From positions 74,842 to 138,841 of the forward strand of contig NZ_JBDJKW010000011.1 of NCBI RefSeq assembly GCF_039673065.1: 64,000 bases of DNA, written 5' to 3'. Both the position numbers and the translations under genes were made by a program. Each line of letters begins with the position of its first letter. The first letter of the stretch is position 1. The DNA is from Allobosea sp039673065 (GTDB lineage Bacteria; Pseudomonadota; Alphaproteobacteria; Rhizobiales; Beijerinckiaceae). Of the stretch, positions 1 to 8,484 are shown piece after piece. The notes under the pieces were generated by a model, which saw only the letters and a program-made list of their open reading frames with translations, was not told the origin of the DNA and searched no databases.

Positions 1-1089
1 CGTGTTCTTGATGTAGAGCGAACTCTCGCCGAAGACGCGGCTGTAATGGGCCAGCGTGTAGGCATCCGGCAGCGGCGAGAACGACCAGATCGTCGCGAAG
101 GAGAGCAGCAGCAGGCCGAGATGCGGCGCCAGCACCAGCGCCAGGATCAGGAAGACCACGCCATAGCCGAGGATCGCCTCGTGCGGGCGCATCGCGCGCC
201 GGGCGAGGCCACCGCCGCCGCGCTGCGTGGTGGCGTAGTCGCGGCCCTTCAGCGCCAGCGCCGAGAACCACATCGCCAGCACGGAGGCGACGATCAGCAC
301 CACGGAGATGACATAGCCCATCGGATCGGTGATGCCGATCGAGGTGACGCGCAGATAGGCCTGCGGCGCCAGCATGTCCTTGACGTTGAGCAGCAGCGGC
401 GTGGCGAGGTCGTCGAAGACCTTGACGAAGACCAGCGAGGCGCCGGCGAGATAGCCCGGCATGGCGAGCGGGAAGACGATGCGGCGGAACAGGCGGAAGC
501 CCGAGGAACCGAGATTCTGCGCCGCCTCCTCCATGGCCCGGTCGATATTGCGCAGCGCCGCCGAGAGATTGATCAGGATGAAGGGGAAGTAGTGCACGGT
601 CTGGACGAAGATGACGCCGTTCAGCCCCTCCATGAAGTCGAGCTTGAAGCCGAACCAGTCGTCCAGCAGCAGGTTCACCGTGCCGTTGCGGCCGAAGAAG
701 AGCTGCATCGCCACCGCGCCGACGAAGGGCGGCATGATCAGCGGCAGGAAGCCGAGCGTCTGGACGATCACCGCGCCGCGGAAGGCGAAGCGCGTGGTCA
801 GATAGGCCAGCGGCAGGGCGAAGACCGAGGCCCAGACCACCGACATGGACGAGACGTAGAAGGAGTTCCACAGCGAGCGCATGAACAGCTCGGTGCGGGC
901 GAAGTCGTAGAAGTTCACCAGGGTGAAGGTCGAGGTGCCCTTCTCGGTGAAGGCGACATAGATGACGGTCGCCACCGGCAGCACCAGGAAGGCCAGCAGG
1001 AAGGCTGCGATCGCCAGCGCGAGCGCGATCTGGCCGGACGTCGCGGAGGCGAGGCGGGCGCGGCGCGGGGGAGTGGAGACGGCGGTCAT
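1..1089 (-). CDS. ABC transporter permease, FbpB/ThiP type (3' end cut off by window)
   Basis: Inner-membrane permease of an iron(III)/aminoethylphosphonate/polyamine-type ABC importer. Reading leftward from an ATG at 1087-1089, at least 363 codons stay open to the window edge with no stop. A short Arg-rich N-terminus is followed by a hydrophobic helix (about residues 19-40) and repeated membrane segments. An EEAAQNLG-type coupling loop near residue 190 (Glu-Glu-Ala-Ala...Gly) is the permease motif that docks on the ATPase. A second membrane half begins near residue 300, as in two-domain FbpB permeases. The binding-protein gene lies 144 bases upstream on the same strand, so the two probably share an operon. 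The ATPase should lie beyond the left edge. The substrate cannot be assigned. Confidence 0.85.
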   Translation of the reverse strand, partial: MTAVSTPPRRARLASATSGQIALALAIAAFLLAFLVLPVATVIYVAFTEKGTSTFTLVNFYDFARTELFMRSLWNSFYVSSMSVVWASVFALPLAYLTTRFAFRGAVIVQTLGFLPLIMPPFVGAVAMQLFFGRNGTVNLLLDDWFGFKLDFMEGLNGVIFVQTVHYFPFILINLSAALRNIDRAMEEAAQNLGSSGFRLFRRIVFPLAMPGYLAGASLVFVKVFDDLATPLLLNVKDMLAPQAYLRVTSIGITDPMGYVISVVLIVASVLAMWFSALALKGRDYATTQRGGGGLARRAMRPHEAILGYGVVFLILALVLAPHLGLLLLSFATIWSFSPLPDAYTLAHYSRVFGESSLYIKNT

Positions 1090-1233
1090 CGGCTCTCGTT
1101 TCGCGAGGTCATGTCGGTCGGGCTCTCGCGCCACGGCCGGGCCGGGACCGGCCCGTCACCGTCTCCCTTCCGGGAGGCGCATCGGGGCCGGTGCGGCCCG
1201 CCGTGCGGGCGGGCATGACGGGATCGCGCCGGC

Positions 1234-2562
1234 TCAGCGGGCCGCCTTCAGCGCCTCCTCGGCCTTGGCCTTGGCCTTGGCGTAGTTGTCGCGGGCGAAG
1301 CTCGCCCATTGCGCTTCGACCTCGGCCTGGCGGGCGCCCTTCTGCTTGCCGCCGGTGAAGGCGCCGCGCAGTTCGGCGCTGGCGGCCTGCTCCTCGCTGA
1401 CCGGCATGGCGGCGATCAGGTCGCGGGCCTCGCCGGCGAACGCACGGGCCTTCTCGTTCGGCTTCTTAGCAAGCGCGGCATCGACGGCGTGCAGCGTCTT
1501 GGTGACGTCCTTGAGCGCGTCGAGCTGGAAGGAGATCAACTGGTCGAACAGCGTGTCGACCACCGCGGTGCGGACCTCCGACTTGTCGACGTCGAAGCCG
1601 ATCATCTTCTGGAAGCGCGGATCGGTGAAGGGGTTGGGATAGTCCTCGCCGGCCTTGGCGTAGACCGCCGGGTTGACCGGCAGGCGGCGGATGCCGGGCT
1701 GCAGCAGCACCTCCTGGCCTGAGGTGGAGAGCAGGAACTCGACGAAGGCCTCGGCACCGGCCTGGTTCGGCGCGCTGGCGACGATGCCAACATTGGCCGG
1801 CACGACGGTGGTCACCGTCGGATAGACGAACTTCACCGGGAAGCCGGAGGCCTGCGCCGAGAAGGCGAAGAAATCGATGACGATGCCGACGCCGACCTGC
1901 CCGGAATTCACCGCCTCCGGCACGCCGAAGGAGCGCTCGGTGATCGAGCGGAAATTGCCGGACATGTCCTTGATGGTGCGCCAGCCCTTCTCCCAGCCCT
2001 CGCCCTGCAGGATCGTCTCGATCGTCAAATGCGTGGTGCCGGAGCGGGCGGGCGAGGCGATCGAGACATGGTCGAAGAAGGCCGGCTCGGCGAGGTCCTG
2101 CCAGTCCTTGGGCTCGGGCAGCTTGTTGGCCTTGGCGTAGCGCTCGTTCCACATGATGCCGTAGCCGGAGGCCGCGAAGCCGGAATAGAAGCCGGCCGGG
2201 TCGTTGATCGGGTAGGAGCCGATCTTGTCCGGGATGCCGGTCGCCTTCGGCTTGTACTGCACCAGCAGCTTCTTGCCTTTCAGCACCTCGAAAGCGTCGG
2301 GCGCCGAGGCCCAGAACAGGTCGACCTGGTTGTTGGCCTTGGTCTCCTCGAGATATTTCACGCCGGCATTGGTGTTGCGGTTCTGGACCTCGAGCGTCAC
2401 GCCCGGCACCGCCGTCTCGAAGGCCTTCTTGATCGGGTCGGTCACGTCCTTGGAGAAGGAGGTCACCACCGTGACCTTGCCGGAGGGCGCCTGCGCCCAG
2501 ACGGCGGGTGCGGCCAGGCCGAGGGCGAGCGCACCGGTCAGCGCGATACGGCGGGTGATCAT
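1234..2562 (-). CDS. Periplasmic ABC substrate-binding protein (AfuA/FbpA class)
   Basis: Captures a solute in the periplasm for the neighbouring permease. The 442-residue protein starts with ITRRIALTGALALG and ends its signal near VWAQA (residue 25), a twin-arginine-like or Sec export signal. The body has the class 1 extracellular solute-binding fold (VTVVTSFSKD at the mature N-terminus, LFWASAPDAF near residue 82). It is about 100 residues longer than typical FbpA; the extra C-terminal part (residues 340-442) is Ala/Lys/Glu-rich and probably helical. The start at 2562 is supported by GGGAGG ten bases upstream; an upstream extension to 3021 would lack a signal peptide at its end. Known relatives bind Fe3+, phosphonates or phosphoglycerate; which applies here is unknown. 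Confidence 0.87.
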   Translation of the reverse strand: MITRRIALTGALALGLAAPAVWAQAPSGKVTVVTSFSKDVTDPIKKAFETAVPGVTLEVQNRNTNAGVKYLEETKANNQVDLFWASAPDAFEVLKGKKLLVQYKPKATGIPDKIGSYPINDPAGFYSGFAASGYGIMWNERYAKANKLPEPKDWQDLAEPAFFDHVSIASPARSGTTHLTIETILQGEGWEKGWRTIKDMSGNFRSITERSFGVPEAVNSGQVGVGIVIDFFAFSAQASGFPVKFVYPTVTTVVPANVGIVASAPNQAGAEAFVEFLLSTSGQEVLLQPGIRRLPVNPAVYAKAGEDYPNPFTDPRFQKMIGFDVDKSEVRTAVVDTLFDQLISFQLDALKDVTKTLHAVDAALAKKPNEKARAFAGEARDLIAAMPVSEEQAASAELRGAFTGGKQKGARQAEVEAQWASFARDNYAKAKAKAEEALKAAR

Positions 2563-2720
2563 TTCTTCTTCCTCCCTTGATGCCGCCGGCGGCGTCGAGG
2601 CCGCCGGCGATCGATCCGTGATGCCGCTTCGCTGCGGCCATTGGCGTGAGGCTGTCACAAAACCGGCCGGGCTGTCATCCTGGATTCGCCCCCCTTGCGC
2701 GGAGGCGTCCCTAAACGCGA

Positions 2721-2744
2721 ACGGGCGGCCGATTGGCCGCCCGT
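2721..2744 (-). terminator. Hairpin behind the keto-acid cleavage gene
   Basis: A perfect 10-bp stem (ACGGGCGGCC / GGCCGCCCGT) with a 4-base GATT loop lies 26 bases past the stop of the 2771-3703 gene. On the minus strand it is followed by TTCGCGTTT, a weak T-rich tail. It probably ends the dehydrogenase/cleavage-enzyme transcript before the next operon. Confidence 0.6.
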
Positions 2745-2770
2745 CCTGGCGTCGTTCATGCGGGATGGCG

Positions 2771-3703
2771 CTAGAAGGCGACCTTGTCGGCGCCCTTGAG
2801 CTGGAGCGTCTCGCGCGCCTCGGCCGGTGTCGCGATCTCCAGTCCCAGCCCCTCGACGATCTGGCGGGCGGCGCGCACCTGCGCGGCGTTCGATTCGGCG
2901 AGCTTGCCCGGCCCGAGCCAGAGCGAATCCTCAAGGCCGACGCGGAGATTGCCGCCCATCGCGACCGCCATGGCGGCGATCGGGAGCTGGTGGCGGCCGG
3001 CGCCGAGCACCGACCACACATAGTCGTCGCCGAACAGCCGGTCGGCCGTGCGCTTCATATGCGCGACGTCCTCCGGGTGCGGCCCGATGCCGCCGAGCAG
3101 GCCGAAGACCGACTGCACGAAGAAGGGCGGCTTCACCAGCCCGCGATCGACGAAATGGGCCAGCGTGTAGAGATGGCCGATATCGTAGCACTCGATCTCG
3201 AAGCGCGTGCCGTTCTCGGCGCAGGTCGTCAGAATGTTCTCGATGTCCTTGAAGGTGTTCTTGAAGACGCGGTCGTCCGAACCTTCGAGGTAGGGCCGCT
3301 CCCAGTCGTGCTTGAACTCCTTGAAGCGGTTCAGCATCGGGTAAAGGCCGAAGTTCATCGAGCCCATGTTGAGCGAGGCGACCTCGGGCTTGAATTTGGC
3401 GCAGGGCTGCAGCCGCTCCTCGACCAGCATGGTCGGTGCGCCGCCGGTGGTGATGTTAACGACCGCGTCGCAGCGCTGCTTGATCACCCGCAGAATCGGC
3501 TCGAAGGCTTCCGGCGACTGGTCTGGCTGGCCGGTCTTGGGGTTGCGGGCATGGACGTGCACCAGTGCGGCGCCGGCCTCGGCCGCGCCGATGGCGGCGT
3601 CCGAGATCTCCTCCGGCGTCACCGGCAGATGCGGCGACATCGAGGGCGTGTGGATCGCGCCGGTGACGGCGCAGGTGATGATGACTTTGCGGTTCTTGGC
3701 CAT
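2771..3703 (-). CDS. Beta-keto acid cleavage enzyme (BKACE, DUF849)
   Basis: Zinc-dependent enzyme family that condenses a beta-keto acid with acetyl-CoA, releasing acetoacetate (or an acetoacetyl unit) and a new acyl-CoA; Kce of lysine fermentation is the prototype. The 310-residue length is normal. The HVHAR motif near residue 50 supplies the two zinc histidines, and the GLED motif near residue 247 the third, acidic ligand; NITTGG and the GGIGPHPED loop are also family-typical. The ATG at 3703 has AGGACC upstream; a start 21 bases earlier is possible but lacks a site. The next upstream gene is a 3-hydroxyacyl-type dehydrogenase, the pairing seen in carnitine degradation (3-dehydrocarnitine cleavage). 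No thioesterase is present, so the substrate is inferred only as a 3-keto acid. Confidence 0.88.
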   Translation of the reverse strand: MAKNRKVIITCAVTGAIHTPSMSPHLPVTPEEISDAAIGAAEAGAALVHVHARNPKTGQPDQSPEAFEPILRVIKQRCDAVVNITTGGAPTMLVEERLQPCAKFKPEVASLNMGSMNFGLYPMLNRFKEFKHDWERPYLEGSDDRVFKNTFKDIENILTTCAENGTRFEIECYDIGHLYTLAHFVDRGLVKPPFFVQSVFGLLGGIGPHPEDVAHMKRTADRLFGDDYVWSVLGAGRHQLPIAAMAVAMGGNLRVGLEDSLWLGPGKLAESNAAQVRAARQIVEGLGLEIATPAEARETLQLKGADKVAF

Positions 3704-3744
3704 GGGCTTTGGTCCTGCGGGCACGGTCTGGTTGGCGGGGCGGG

Positions 3745-4683
3745 TCAGGCGGGCTTGCGCTTGGCTGAGCGCTTATGGGCCTTGAGGGCGGCGAGGCGCT
3801 CGTCGCGCCAGACGCTGAGATCGGCGATGCGCCGGGGCTCCTGCGCACCCTTCCATTCGCTCATGATCGTGTCGACCGTCGCCTGGCCGAAGGGATCGCC
3901 GGCGCTGCTCTCCTTCGCCATGCGGTCGAGCGAGGCGCCGTAGCGGGTGCAGTAGTCGCGGATCCCGCCCGGCGCGTTGAGCTCGATCGTCTCGAACGGG
4001 CCCATGAAGGACCAGCGCAGGCCGAGCCCGTCGCGGATGGTCTTGTCGACATCCTCGGCGCTGGCGACCCCGTCGCCGACGATGCGGAAGGCTTCCGCCA
4101 GCAGCACCGCCTGCAGCCGGTTGAGGATGAAGCCGGCCTTCTCCTTGCGCAGCACCACCGGCACCTGGCCGGCCTGCTCGTAGAGCGCCTTGGCGCGGTC
4201 GACGACGGCGGCGTCCGTCCAGGGCGAGGGCGCGAGCTCGACGATCGGCACCAGATGTGGCGGGTTGACCGGGTGGCCGACCAGGCAGCGGCCGCGGCCG
4301 GCGAGCCCCTCGGTGAAAGCGGAGGCGAGGATGTAGGAGGTCGACGAGGCGAGGATGGCGTCGGGCGGCGCCAGGCGGTCCATCTCGGCGAAGAGCGCCT
4401 GCTTGGCCTCGACCGTCTCCGGCCCGTTCTCCTGCACCAGCGCGACGCCGTCGATCGCGTCGGCGAGGTCCTTCGCCACGCGGATGCGGGCGAGCGCGCC
4501 GTCGGGATCCTCGACCAGCCCGTGGCCTGCCAGCTCGCGCAGGTTGACGGCGATATGGTCGCGTGCGGCCTGTGCCGCTTCCTGCTTCACATCGTGCAGC
4601 GCGACGTCGAAGCCGTGGCTGGCGAAGACGGTGGCCCAGGCGCGGCCGATCAGGCCGGAGCCGACGATGGCGATCTTGGTCAT
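3745..4683 (-). CDS. 3-hydroxyacyl-CoA dehydrogenase family protein (carnitine dehydrogenase / lambda-crystallin-like)
   Basis: NAD-dependent oxidation of a 3-hydroxy acid or CoA ester to the 3-keto product. The Rossmann motif GSGLIGRAW lies at residues 8-16 with Asp near residue 31 (LHDVK), predicting NAD preference. The GHPVNPPH segment near residue 140 carries the family's catalytic His and Asn. The 312-residue length matches free-standing L-carnitine dehydrogenase and L-gulonate 3-dehydrogenase (CRYL1) rather than the fused fatty-acid enzymes. It lies 41 bases upstream of the beta-keto acid cleavage enzyme, so the 3-keto product is probably passed to it. Which 3-hydroxy acid is used cannot be told from sequence alone. 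Confidence 0.87.
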   Translation of the reverse strand: MTKIAIVGSGLIGRAWATVFASHGFDVALHDVKQEAAQAARDHIAVNLRELAGHGLVEDPDGALARIRVAKDLADAIDGVALVQENGPETVEAKQALFAEMDRLAPPDAILASSTSYILASAFTEGLAGRGRCLVGHPVNPPHLVPIVELAPSPWTDAAVVDRAKALYEQAGQVPVVLRKEKAGFILNRLQAVLLAEAFRIVGDGVASAEDVDKTIRDGLGLRWSFMGPFETIELNAPGGIRDYCTRYGASLDRMAKESSAGDPFGQATVDTIMSEWKGAQEPRRIADLSVWRDERLAALKAHKRSAKRKPA

Positions 4684-4721
4684 GCGAGAACATCCATGGA
4701 CAGACGAACGGGAACCACGCC

Positions 4722-4867
4722 GTCATTCCGGGGCACGCCGCAGGCGTGAGCCCGGAACCCATAACCGCGGGCGGTCGTAGGTGAGGCGCGACAATGGCGG
4801 CGGTTCTTCCGGAACCGGCGACGGTCATGGGTTCCGGGCTCTTCGCTGCGCGAAGCCCCGGAATGAC
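4722..4867. repeat. Dispersed palindromic repeat, copy 1
   Basis: Left arm begins GTCATTCCGGGG and includes GAGCCCGGAACCCAT. Right arm begins ATGGGTTCCGGGCTC and ends CCCCGGAATGAC. The arms are near-perfect inverted copies around a more variable centre (about 4762-4822). It starts 12 bases past the stop of the 4880-7405 transporter gene. Copies 2 and 3 lie at 8333-8475 and 56979-57122. Confidence 0.85.
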
Positions 4868-4879
4868 TGAGAATGCCGT

Positions 4880-7405
4880 TCACAGCCACAGCACCTGCCG
4901 GCGCAGGGCGAGGTCCTGGCTCAGCGCGCGCGAGGGGCCGATATGGGTGACCTGGCCGCGCTCGAGCACGACGGTGCGGTCGGAAAGCGCCAGCGCGAGG
5001 TCGAGATGGTGGTCGACGATCACGATGGCGATCTCCTTGCGCAGCTTGTCGAAGGCCTCGAACAGCTCCTCGACCACCGCTGGCGCCAGCCCCTCGAAGG
5101 GCTCGTCCAGCAGGAGCACGCGGGTGTCGCCTGAGAGTGCGCGGGCGACCGCGACCATCTGCTGCTCGCCGCCGGAGAGATAGTCGGCCGGCGAGCTCCA
5201 GCGCTCCTTGATGCGCGGGAAGAAGGAGAAGATCTTCTCGTCCTCCCAGTGCACGCCGTTGCCGGTGACGCGACGCAGCCGGCCGAGCTCCATATTGTCC
5301 TTGACGCTCATGCCGGCGAACAGGCCGCGCCCCTGCGGGACATAGGCGATGCCGGAGCGGGCGATCTGCGCCGGCGGCAGGCCGGCGATGTCCTGCCCGG
5401 CGAGCACGACGCTGCCTGCGGCCGGCGGGGCGATGCCGGTGATGGTCTTGAGCAGCGTCGACTTGCCGGCGCCGTTACGGCCGAGCAGGGCGACGATCTC
5501 GTTCTCGTGCACGCCGAAGCTGACATCGCGCAGGATGTGGCTCTTGCCGTAGAAGGTGTCGACCTTGTCGAGCCCGAGCAGGACCTTCTCGCCCGCGGCA
5601 CTCTCGCGCGGCTTGGCGGCCAGGGCATGGGCGCCGGAGCCGATATAGACCTCCTGCACCTTCGCAGAGGAGCGGGCGTCCTCCACCGTGCCGTCGACCA
5701 GCACCGAGCCCTCGTTCATCACGGTGACATGGTCGGCGATGGCGAAGACGCGGTCGATATCGTGCTCGACCAGCAGCACGGGCAGGTCGGTCGAGATCGA
5801 CTTGATCAGGTTGCCGACGCGCTCGCGCTCCGCCGCGGCAAGCCCGGCCAGCGGCTCGTCGAGCAGCAGCACGCGCGGGCTGGTGGCGAGCGCCAGCGAC
5901 ATGTCGAGCAGGCGCTGGCCGCCATAGCTCAGCGAGCCGGCCTCCGCCTGCTCGATGCCGGACAGGCCCATGGTCGAGATGACCTGGCCGGCCTCGTCGT
6001 TGATCCGCGCCACCGCTCCGGCCGGCCGCCAGACACCGAAGCGCTCTGGCGCCCGGGCCTGGACGGCGAGGCGGACGTTCTCGGCGACCGACAGCGTCGG
6101 GAACAGGTTGGTGATCTGGAAGGCGCGGCCGATGCCGGCCTGGGTGATCTGCTCCGGCGGCAATCCCGCGATGTCGCGCTCGCGCAGCCTGACCTGGCCC
6201 CGGTCGGGCGAAAACAGGCCCGAGATCAGGTTGAAGGCCGTGGTCTTGCCGGCGCCGTTCGGCCCGATCAGCGCGTGCAGGCGCCGGTCGCGCATGGTGA
6301 TGTCGACGTTCTCGACCGCCTTGATGCCGCCGAAGCTCTTGGCGAGGCCGGTGGCGCTGAGGATGGTGCCGTCGCCGGCGTCGGCCGGCTTCATGAAGGC
6401 CGGCAACTCCACCGCGCCGGCCTTGCGGGCCGACATGGCGGCGTCCTCGGCCAGCCGCTTGCGGAACGGCTTGAGCAGGCGCTGGCCGACGCCGACGAGA
6501 CCGTCCGGCGAAAAGACGATGAAGGCGACGAAGAGCAGGCCGAACCAGAACAGCCAGTTCGGCGTCATGCTCGAGAGATAGTCGCGGAAGACCACGAAGA
6601 ACAGCGCGCCCAGCGCCGGCCCGAGGAAGGAGCGCATGCCGCCGATCACCACCATGGCGAGCAACTCGCCCGAGAAGGCGACGGAGATCGGCTCGGCAGA
6701 GGTCATGCGGTTGTTGAACAGCAGCAGCGTGCCGGCGAGCCCGGTCAGCGTGGCGGAGGCGGTGAAGGCGACGAGCTTGTAGCGGGTGGTGGCGTAGCCG
6801 AGGAAACGCGCGCGCTGCTCGTTCTCGCGGATGGCGACCAGCACGGTGCCGACCGGCGAGCGATGGAAGCGCCAGAGCAGGTAGACCACGCCGAAGGCGA
6901 TGGCCGCGACCAGCCCGTAGAAGGTGCCGCTGCTCTCGAAATCGAGGCCGAGGAAGCGCGGGCGGGTGATACCACCGAGCCCGTCCTCGCCGCCGGTGAA
7001 GGAGGTCCAGCGGAAGGCGACGGAGTAGACCATCGCCGCCAGCGCGAGCGTCAGCAGCGAGAAGTAGACGCCGCGCCGGCGCAGGATCAGCGCGCCGAAG
7101 GCGAAGGCGATGGCGCCGACTAGCGCGATCGCCAGCAGCACCGGCAGGACGAAATGCTCGGGGAACCAGTGGCGCTGCATCAGGCCCGCTGCATAGGCGG
7201 CAATGCCGAACCATGCGCCGTGGCCGAAGGAGACCAGGCCGGTGGTGCCGACCAGGATGTTCAGCCCCATGCAGGCGATGGCGAAGATGACGATCTCGGT
7301 CGCCGAGGTCGTGCCTAGCCCGAGCGCGTGCATCAGCGAGGGCAGGGCGGCGAGCCCGACGGCCGCGATGACGAGGGGCAGATAGTCGTGACGGGTCGAG
7401 GTCAT
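4880..7405 (-). CDS. Fused LivM-LivG-LivF: branched-chain amino acid type ABC permease with two ATPase domains
   Basis: One 841-residue chain supplies a permease and both ATPases of a HAAT-family importer. Residues 1-310 are LivM-like with about ten membrane segments (GLVSFGHGAWFGIAAY near 57-72). Residues 345-590 are LivG-like: Walker A GPNGAGKTT at 381, signature LSYGGQ near 492, Walker B LLLDEP near 513. Residues 605-841 are LivF-like: Walker A GRNGAGKST at 642, signature LSGGEQQ near 743, Walker B LLLDEP near 764. All ATP motifs look intact. LivH lies 7 bases upstream and the binding protein further upstream, so the operon is complete. Usually these are three separate genes. The substrate may be an amino acid, amide or aromatic acid. 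Confidence 0.93.
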   Translation of the reverse strand: MTSTRHDYLPLVIAAVGLAALPSLMHALGLGTTSATEIVIFAIACMGLNILVGTTGLVSFGHGAWFGIAAYAAGLMQRHWFPEHFVLPVLLAIALVGAIAFAFGALILRRRGVYFSLLTLALAAMVYSVAFRWTSFTGGEDGLGGITRPRFLGLDFESSGTFYGLVAAIAFGVVYLLWRFHRSPVGTVLVAIRENEQRARFLGYATTRYKLVAFTASATLTGLAGTLLLFNNRMTSAEPISVAFSGELLAMVVIGGMRSFLGPALGALFFVVFRDYLSSMTPNWLFWFGLLFVAFIVFSPDGLVGVGQRLLKPFRKRLAEDAAMSARKAGAVELPAFMKPADAGDGTILSATGLAKSFGGIKAVENVDITMRDRRLHALIGPNGAGKTTAFNLISGLFSPDRGQVRLRERDIAGLPPEQITQAGIGRAFQITNLFPTLSVAENVRLAVQARAPERFGVWRPAGAVARINDEAGQVISTMGLSGIEQAEAGSLSYGGQRLLDMSLALATSPRVLLLDEPLAGLAAAERERVGNLIKSISTDLPVLLVEHDIDRVFAIADHVTVMNEGSVLVDGTVEDARSSAKVQEVYIGSGAHALAAKPRESAAGEKVLLGLDKVDTFYGKSHILRDVSFGVHENEIVALLGRNGAGKSTLLKTITGIAPPAAGSVVLAGQDIAGLPPAQIARSGIAYVPQGRGLFAGMSVKDNMELGRLRRVTGNGVHWEDEKIFSFFPRIKERWSSPADYLSGGEQQMVAVARALSGDTRVLLLDEPFEGLAPAVVEELFEAFDKLRKEIAIVIVDHHLDLALALSDRTVVLERGQVTHIGPSRALSQDLALRRQVLWL

Positions 7406-7412
7406 GTCGGCC

Positions 7413-8288
7413 TCACTCGAAGCGCTGGATGCGCTCGCCGAACAGGCCGCGCGGACGGAAGAGGAGGACGAGCAGCATCATCAAGTAGATGACGGCGGTC
7501 GACCATTGCGTGAAGCCGAGCCCGATGGTGATGCCCTTGACCAGGCCGACCATCAGCGCCGCGACGACGACGCCCCAGAAGGAGCCGAGGCCGCCAATCA
7601 CCACCACGACGAAGGCTGGCGTGATGATCTCCTGCCCCATGGCGGGGTGGATCGAGTAGATCGGGGCGAGCAGCACGCCGGCGAGGCCCGCAAGCCCGAT
7701 GCCGATGGCCGCCACGGTCATCATGTAGGGCTGCAGCGAGATGCCGAGCGCGCCGACCATGTCGGGGTTCTGCACACCTGCACGCACGACACGGCCGAAG
7801 GCGGTGCGCTGCAGCAGGAACCAGAGCCCGAGAACGCAGGCGGCGGCGATGCCGATCAGCATGGCGCGATAGCGCGAATAGATGAAGTCGCCGATGAAGA
7901 TCTGGCCGCGCAGCTCGGGCGGGATCGAGAAGGACAGCGGCGGCGCGCCGAAGATCATGCGCAGCGACTGCTCGGCCACCAGCGCCAGGCCGAAGGTCAG
8001 AAGCAGCGAGAGAATGGGATCTCGTCGGTAGAAATGCCGGAACAGCCCGCGCTCGATCACCATGCCGATCAGCGCGACCAGCAGCGGCGAGGCGACGATG
8101 GCGCCGCCGAAGCCGATATGCGGCGCGAGCACGATCGTGAGATAGGCGCCGATGGCGTAGAAGGCGCCGTGCGCGAGGTTGACGATGCCGCCGAGCGAGA
8201 AGATCAGCGACAGGCCGAGGGCGATCAGGAGGTAGTAGACCCCGTCTAGCAGCCCGTTCAGCACCTGCTGGATGAAGAGGGTGAGCAA
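7413..8288 (-). CDS. livH: Branched-chain amino acid type ABC transporter permease, LivH family
   Basis: Second integral-membrane subunit of the HAAT importer; pairs with the LivM domain of the downstream fused protein. The 291 residues hold about eight hydrophobic segments, beginning with the family N-terminus FIQQVLNGLLDGVYYLLIAL and the NLAHGAFYAIGAY motif near residue 37. GGLGSFWGVVVAAL near residue 232 is the cytoplasmic coupling region. The start is a TTG at 8288 preceded at a normal distance by GAAGG; no in-frame ATG fits the family N-terminus. The gene ends 7 bases before the fused LivMGF gene and is separated from its binding protein by palindromic repeat copy 2. Confidence 0.92.
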   Translation of the reverse strand: MLTLFIQQVLNGLLDGVYYLLIALGLSLIFSLGGIVNLAHGAFYAIGAYLTIVLAPHIGFGGAIVASPLLVALIGMVIERGLFRHFYRRDPILSLLLTFGLALVAEQSLRMIFGAPPLSFSIPPELRGQIFIGDFIYSRYRAMLIGIAAACVLGLWFLLQRTAFGRVVRAGVQNPDMVGALGISLQPYMMTVAAIGIGLAGLAGVLLAPIYSIHPAMGQEIITPAFVVVVIGGLGSFWGVVVAALMVGLVKGITIGLGFTQWSTAVIYLMMLLVLLFRPRGLFGERIQRFE

Positions 8289-8332
8289 GGAATGGCCTTC
8301 AAGTCTGGAGCGGCGGTCGGGAGCGCGGCGTC

Positions 8333-8475
8333 GTCATCCCGGGGCTTCGCGGTGCGAAGAACCCGGAGCCCATGAACACGAGCGATCGCGCGGGACAGAA
8401 AAAGGTCGCTGCCGAGGCGGACCACGGCCCTGTTCATGGGTTCCGGGACGGGCCTCAGGACCCGTCCCGGAATGA
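8333..8475. repeat. Dispersed palindromic repeat, copy 2
   Basis: Same family as the repeats at 4722 and 56979: begins GTCATCCCGGGGCTTCG, includes GAACCCGGAGCCCATGAAC, and has the inverse CATGGGTTCCGGGACGGG towards its end, finishing CCCGTCCCGGAATGAG. The outer right arm is altered (GGGACGGGCCTCAGGACCCGTCCC forms its own hairpin). It begins 9 bases past the stop of the binding-protein gene at 8485. Confidence 0.8.
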
Positions 8476-8484
8476 GAGTGGTCG

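Noticed and set aside
46..1218. Long plus-strand open frame of 390 residues
   Set aside because: Arg/Gln/Glu-rich low-complexity translation opposite a clear membrane permease; a shadow of the real minus-strand gene.
5249..7123. Plus-strand open frame of 624 residues
   Set aside because: Antisense to the fused LivMGF gene, with the composition typical of GC-rich shadows and no motifs.
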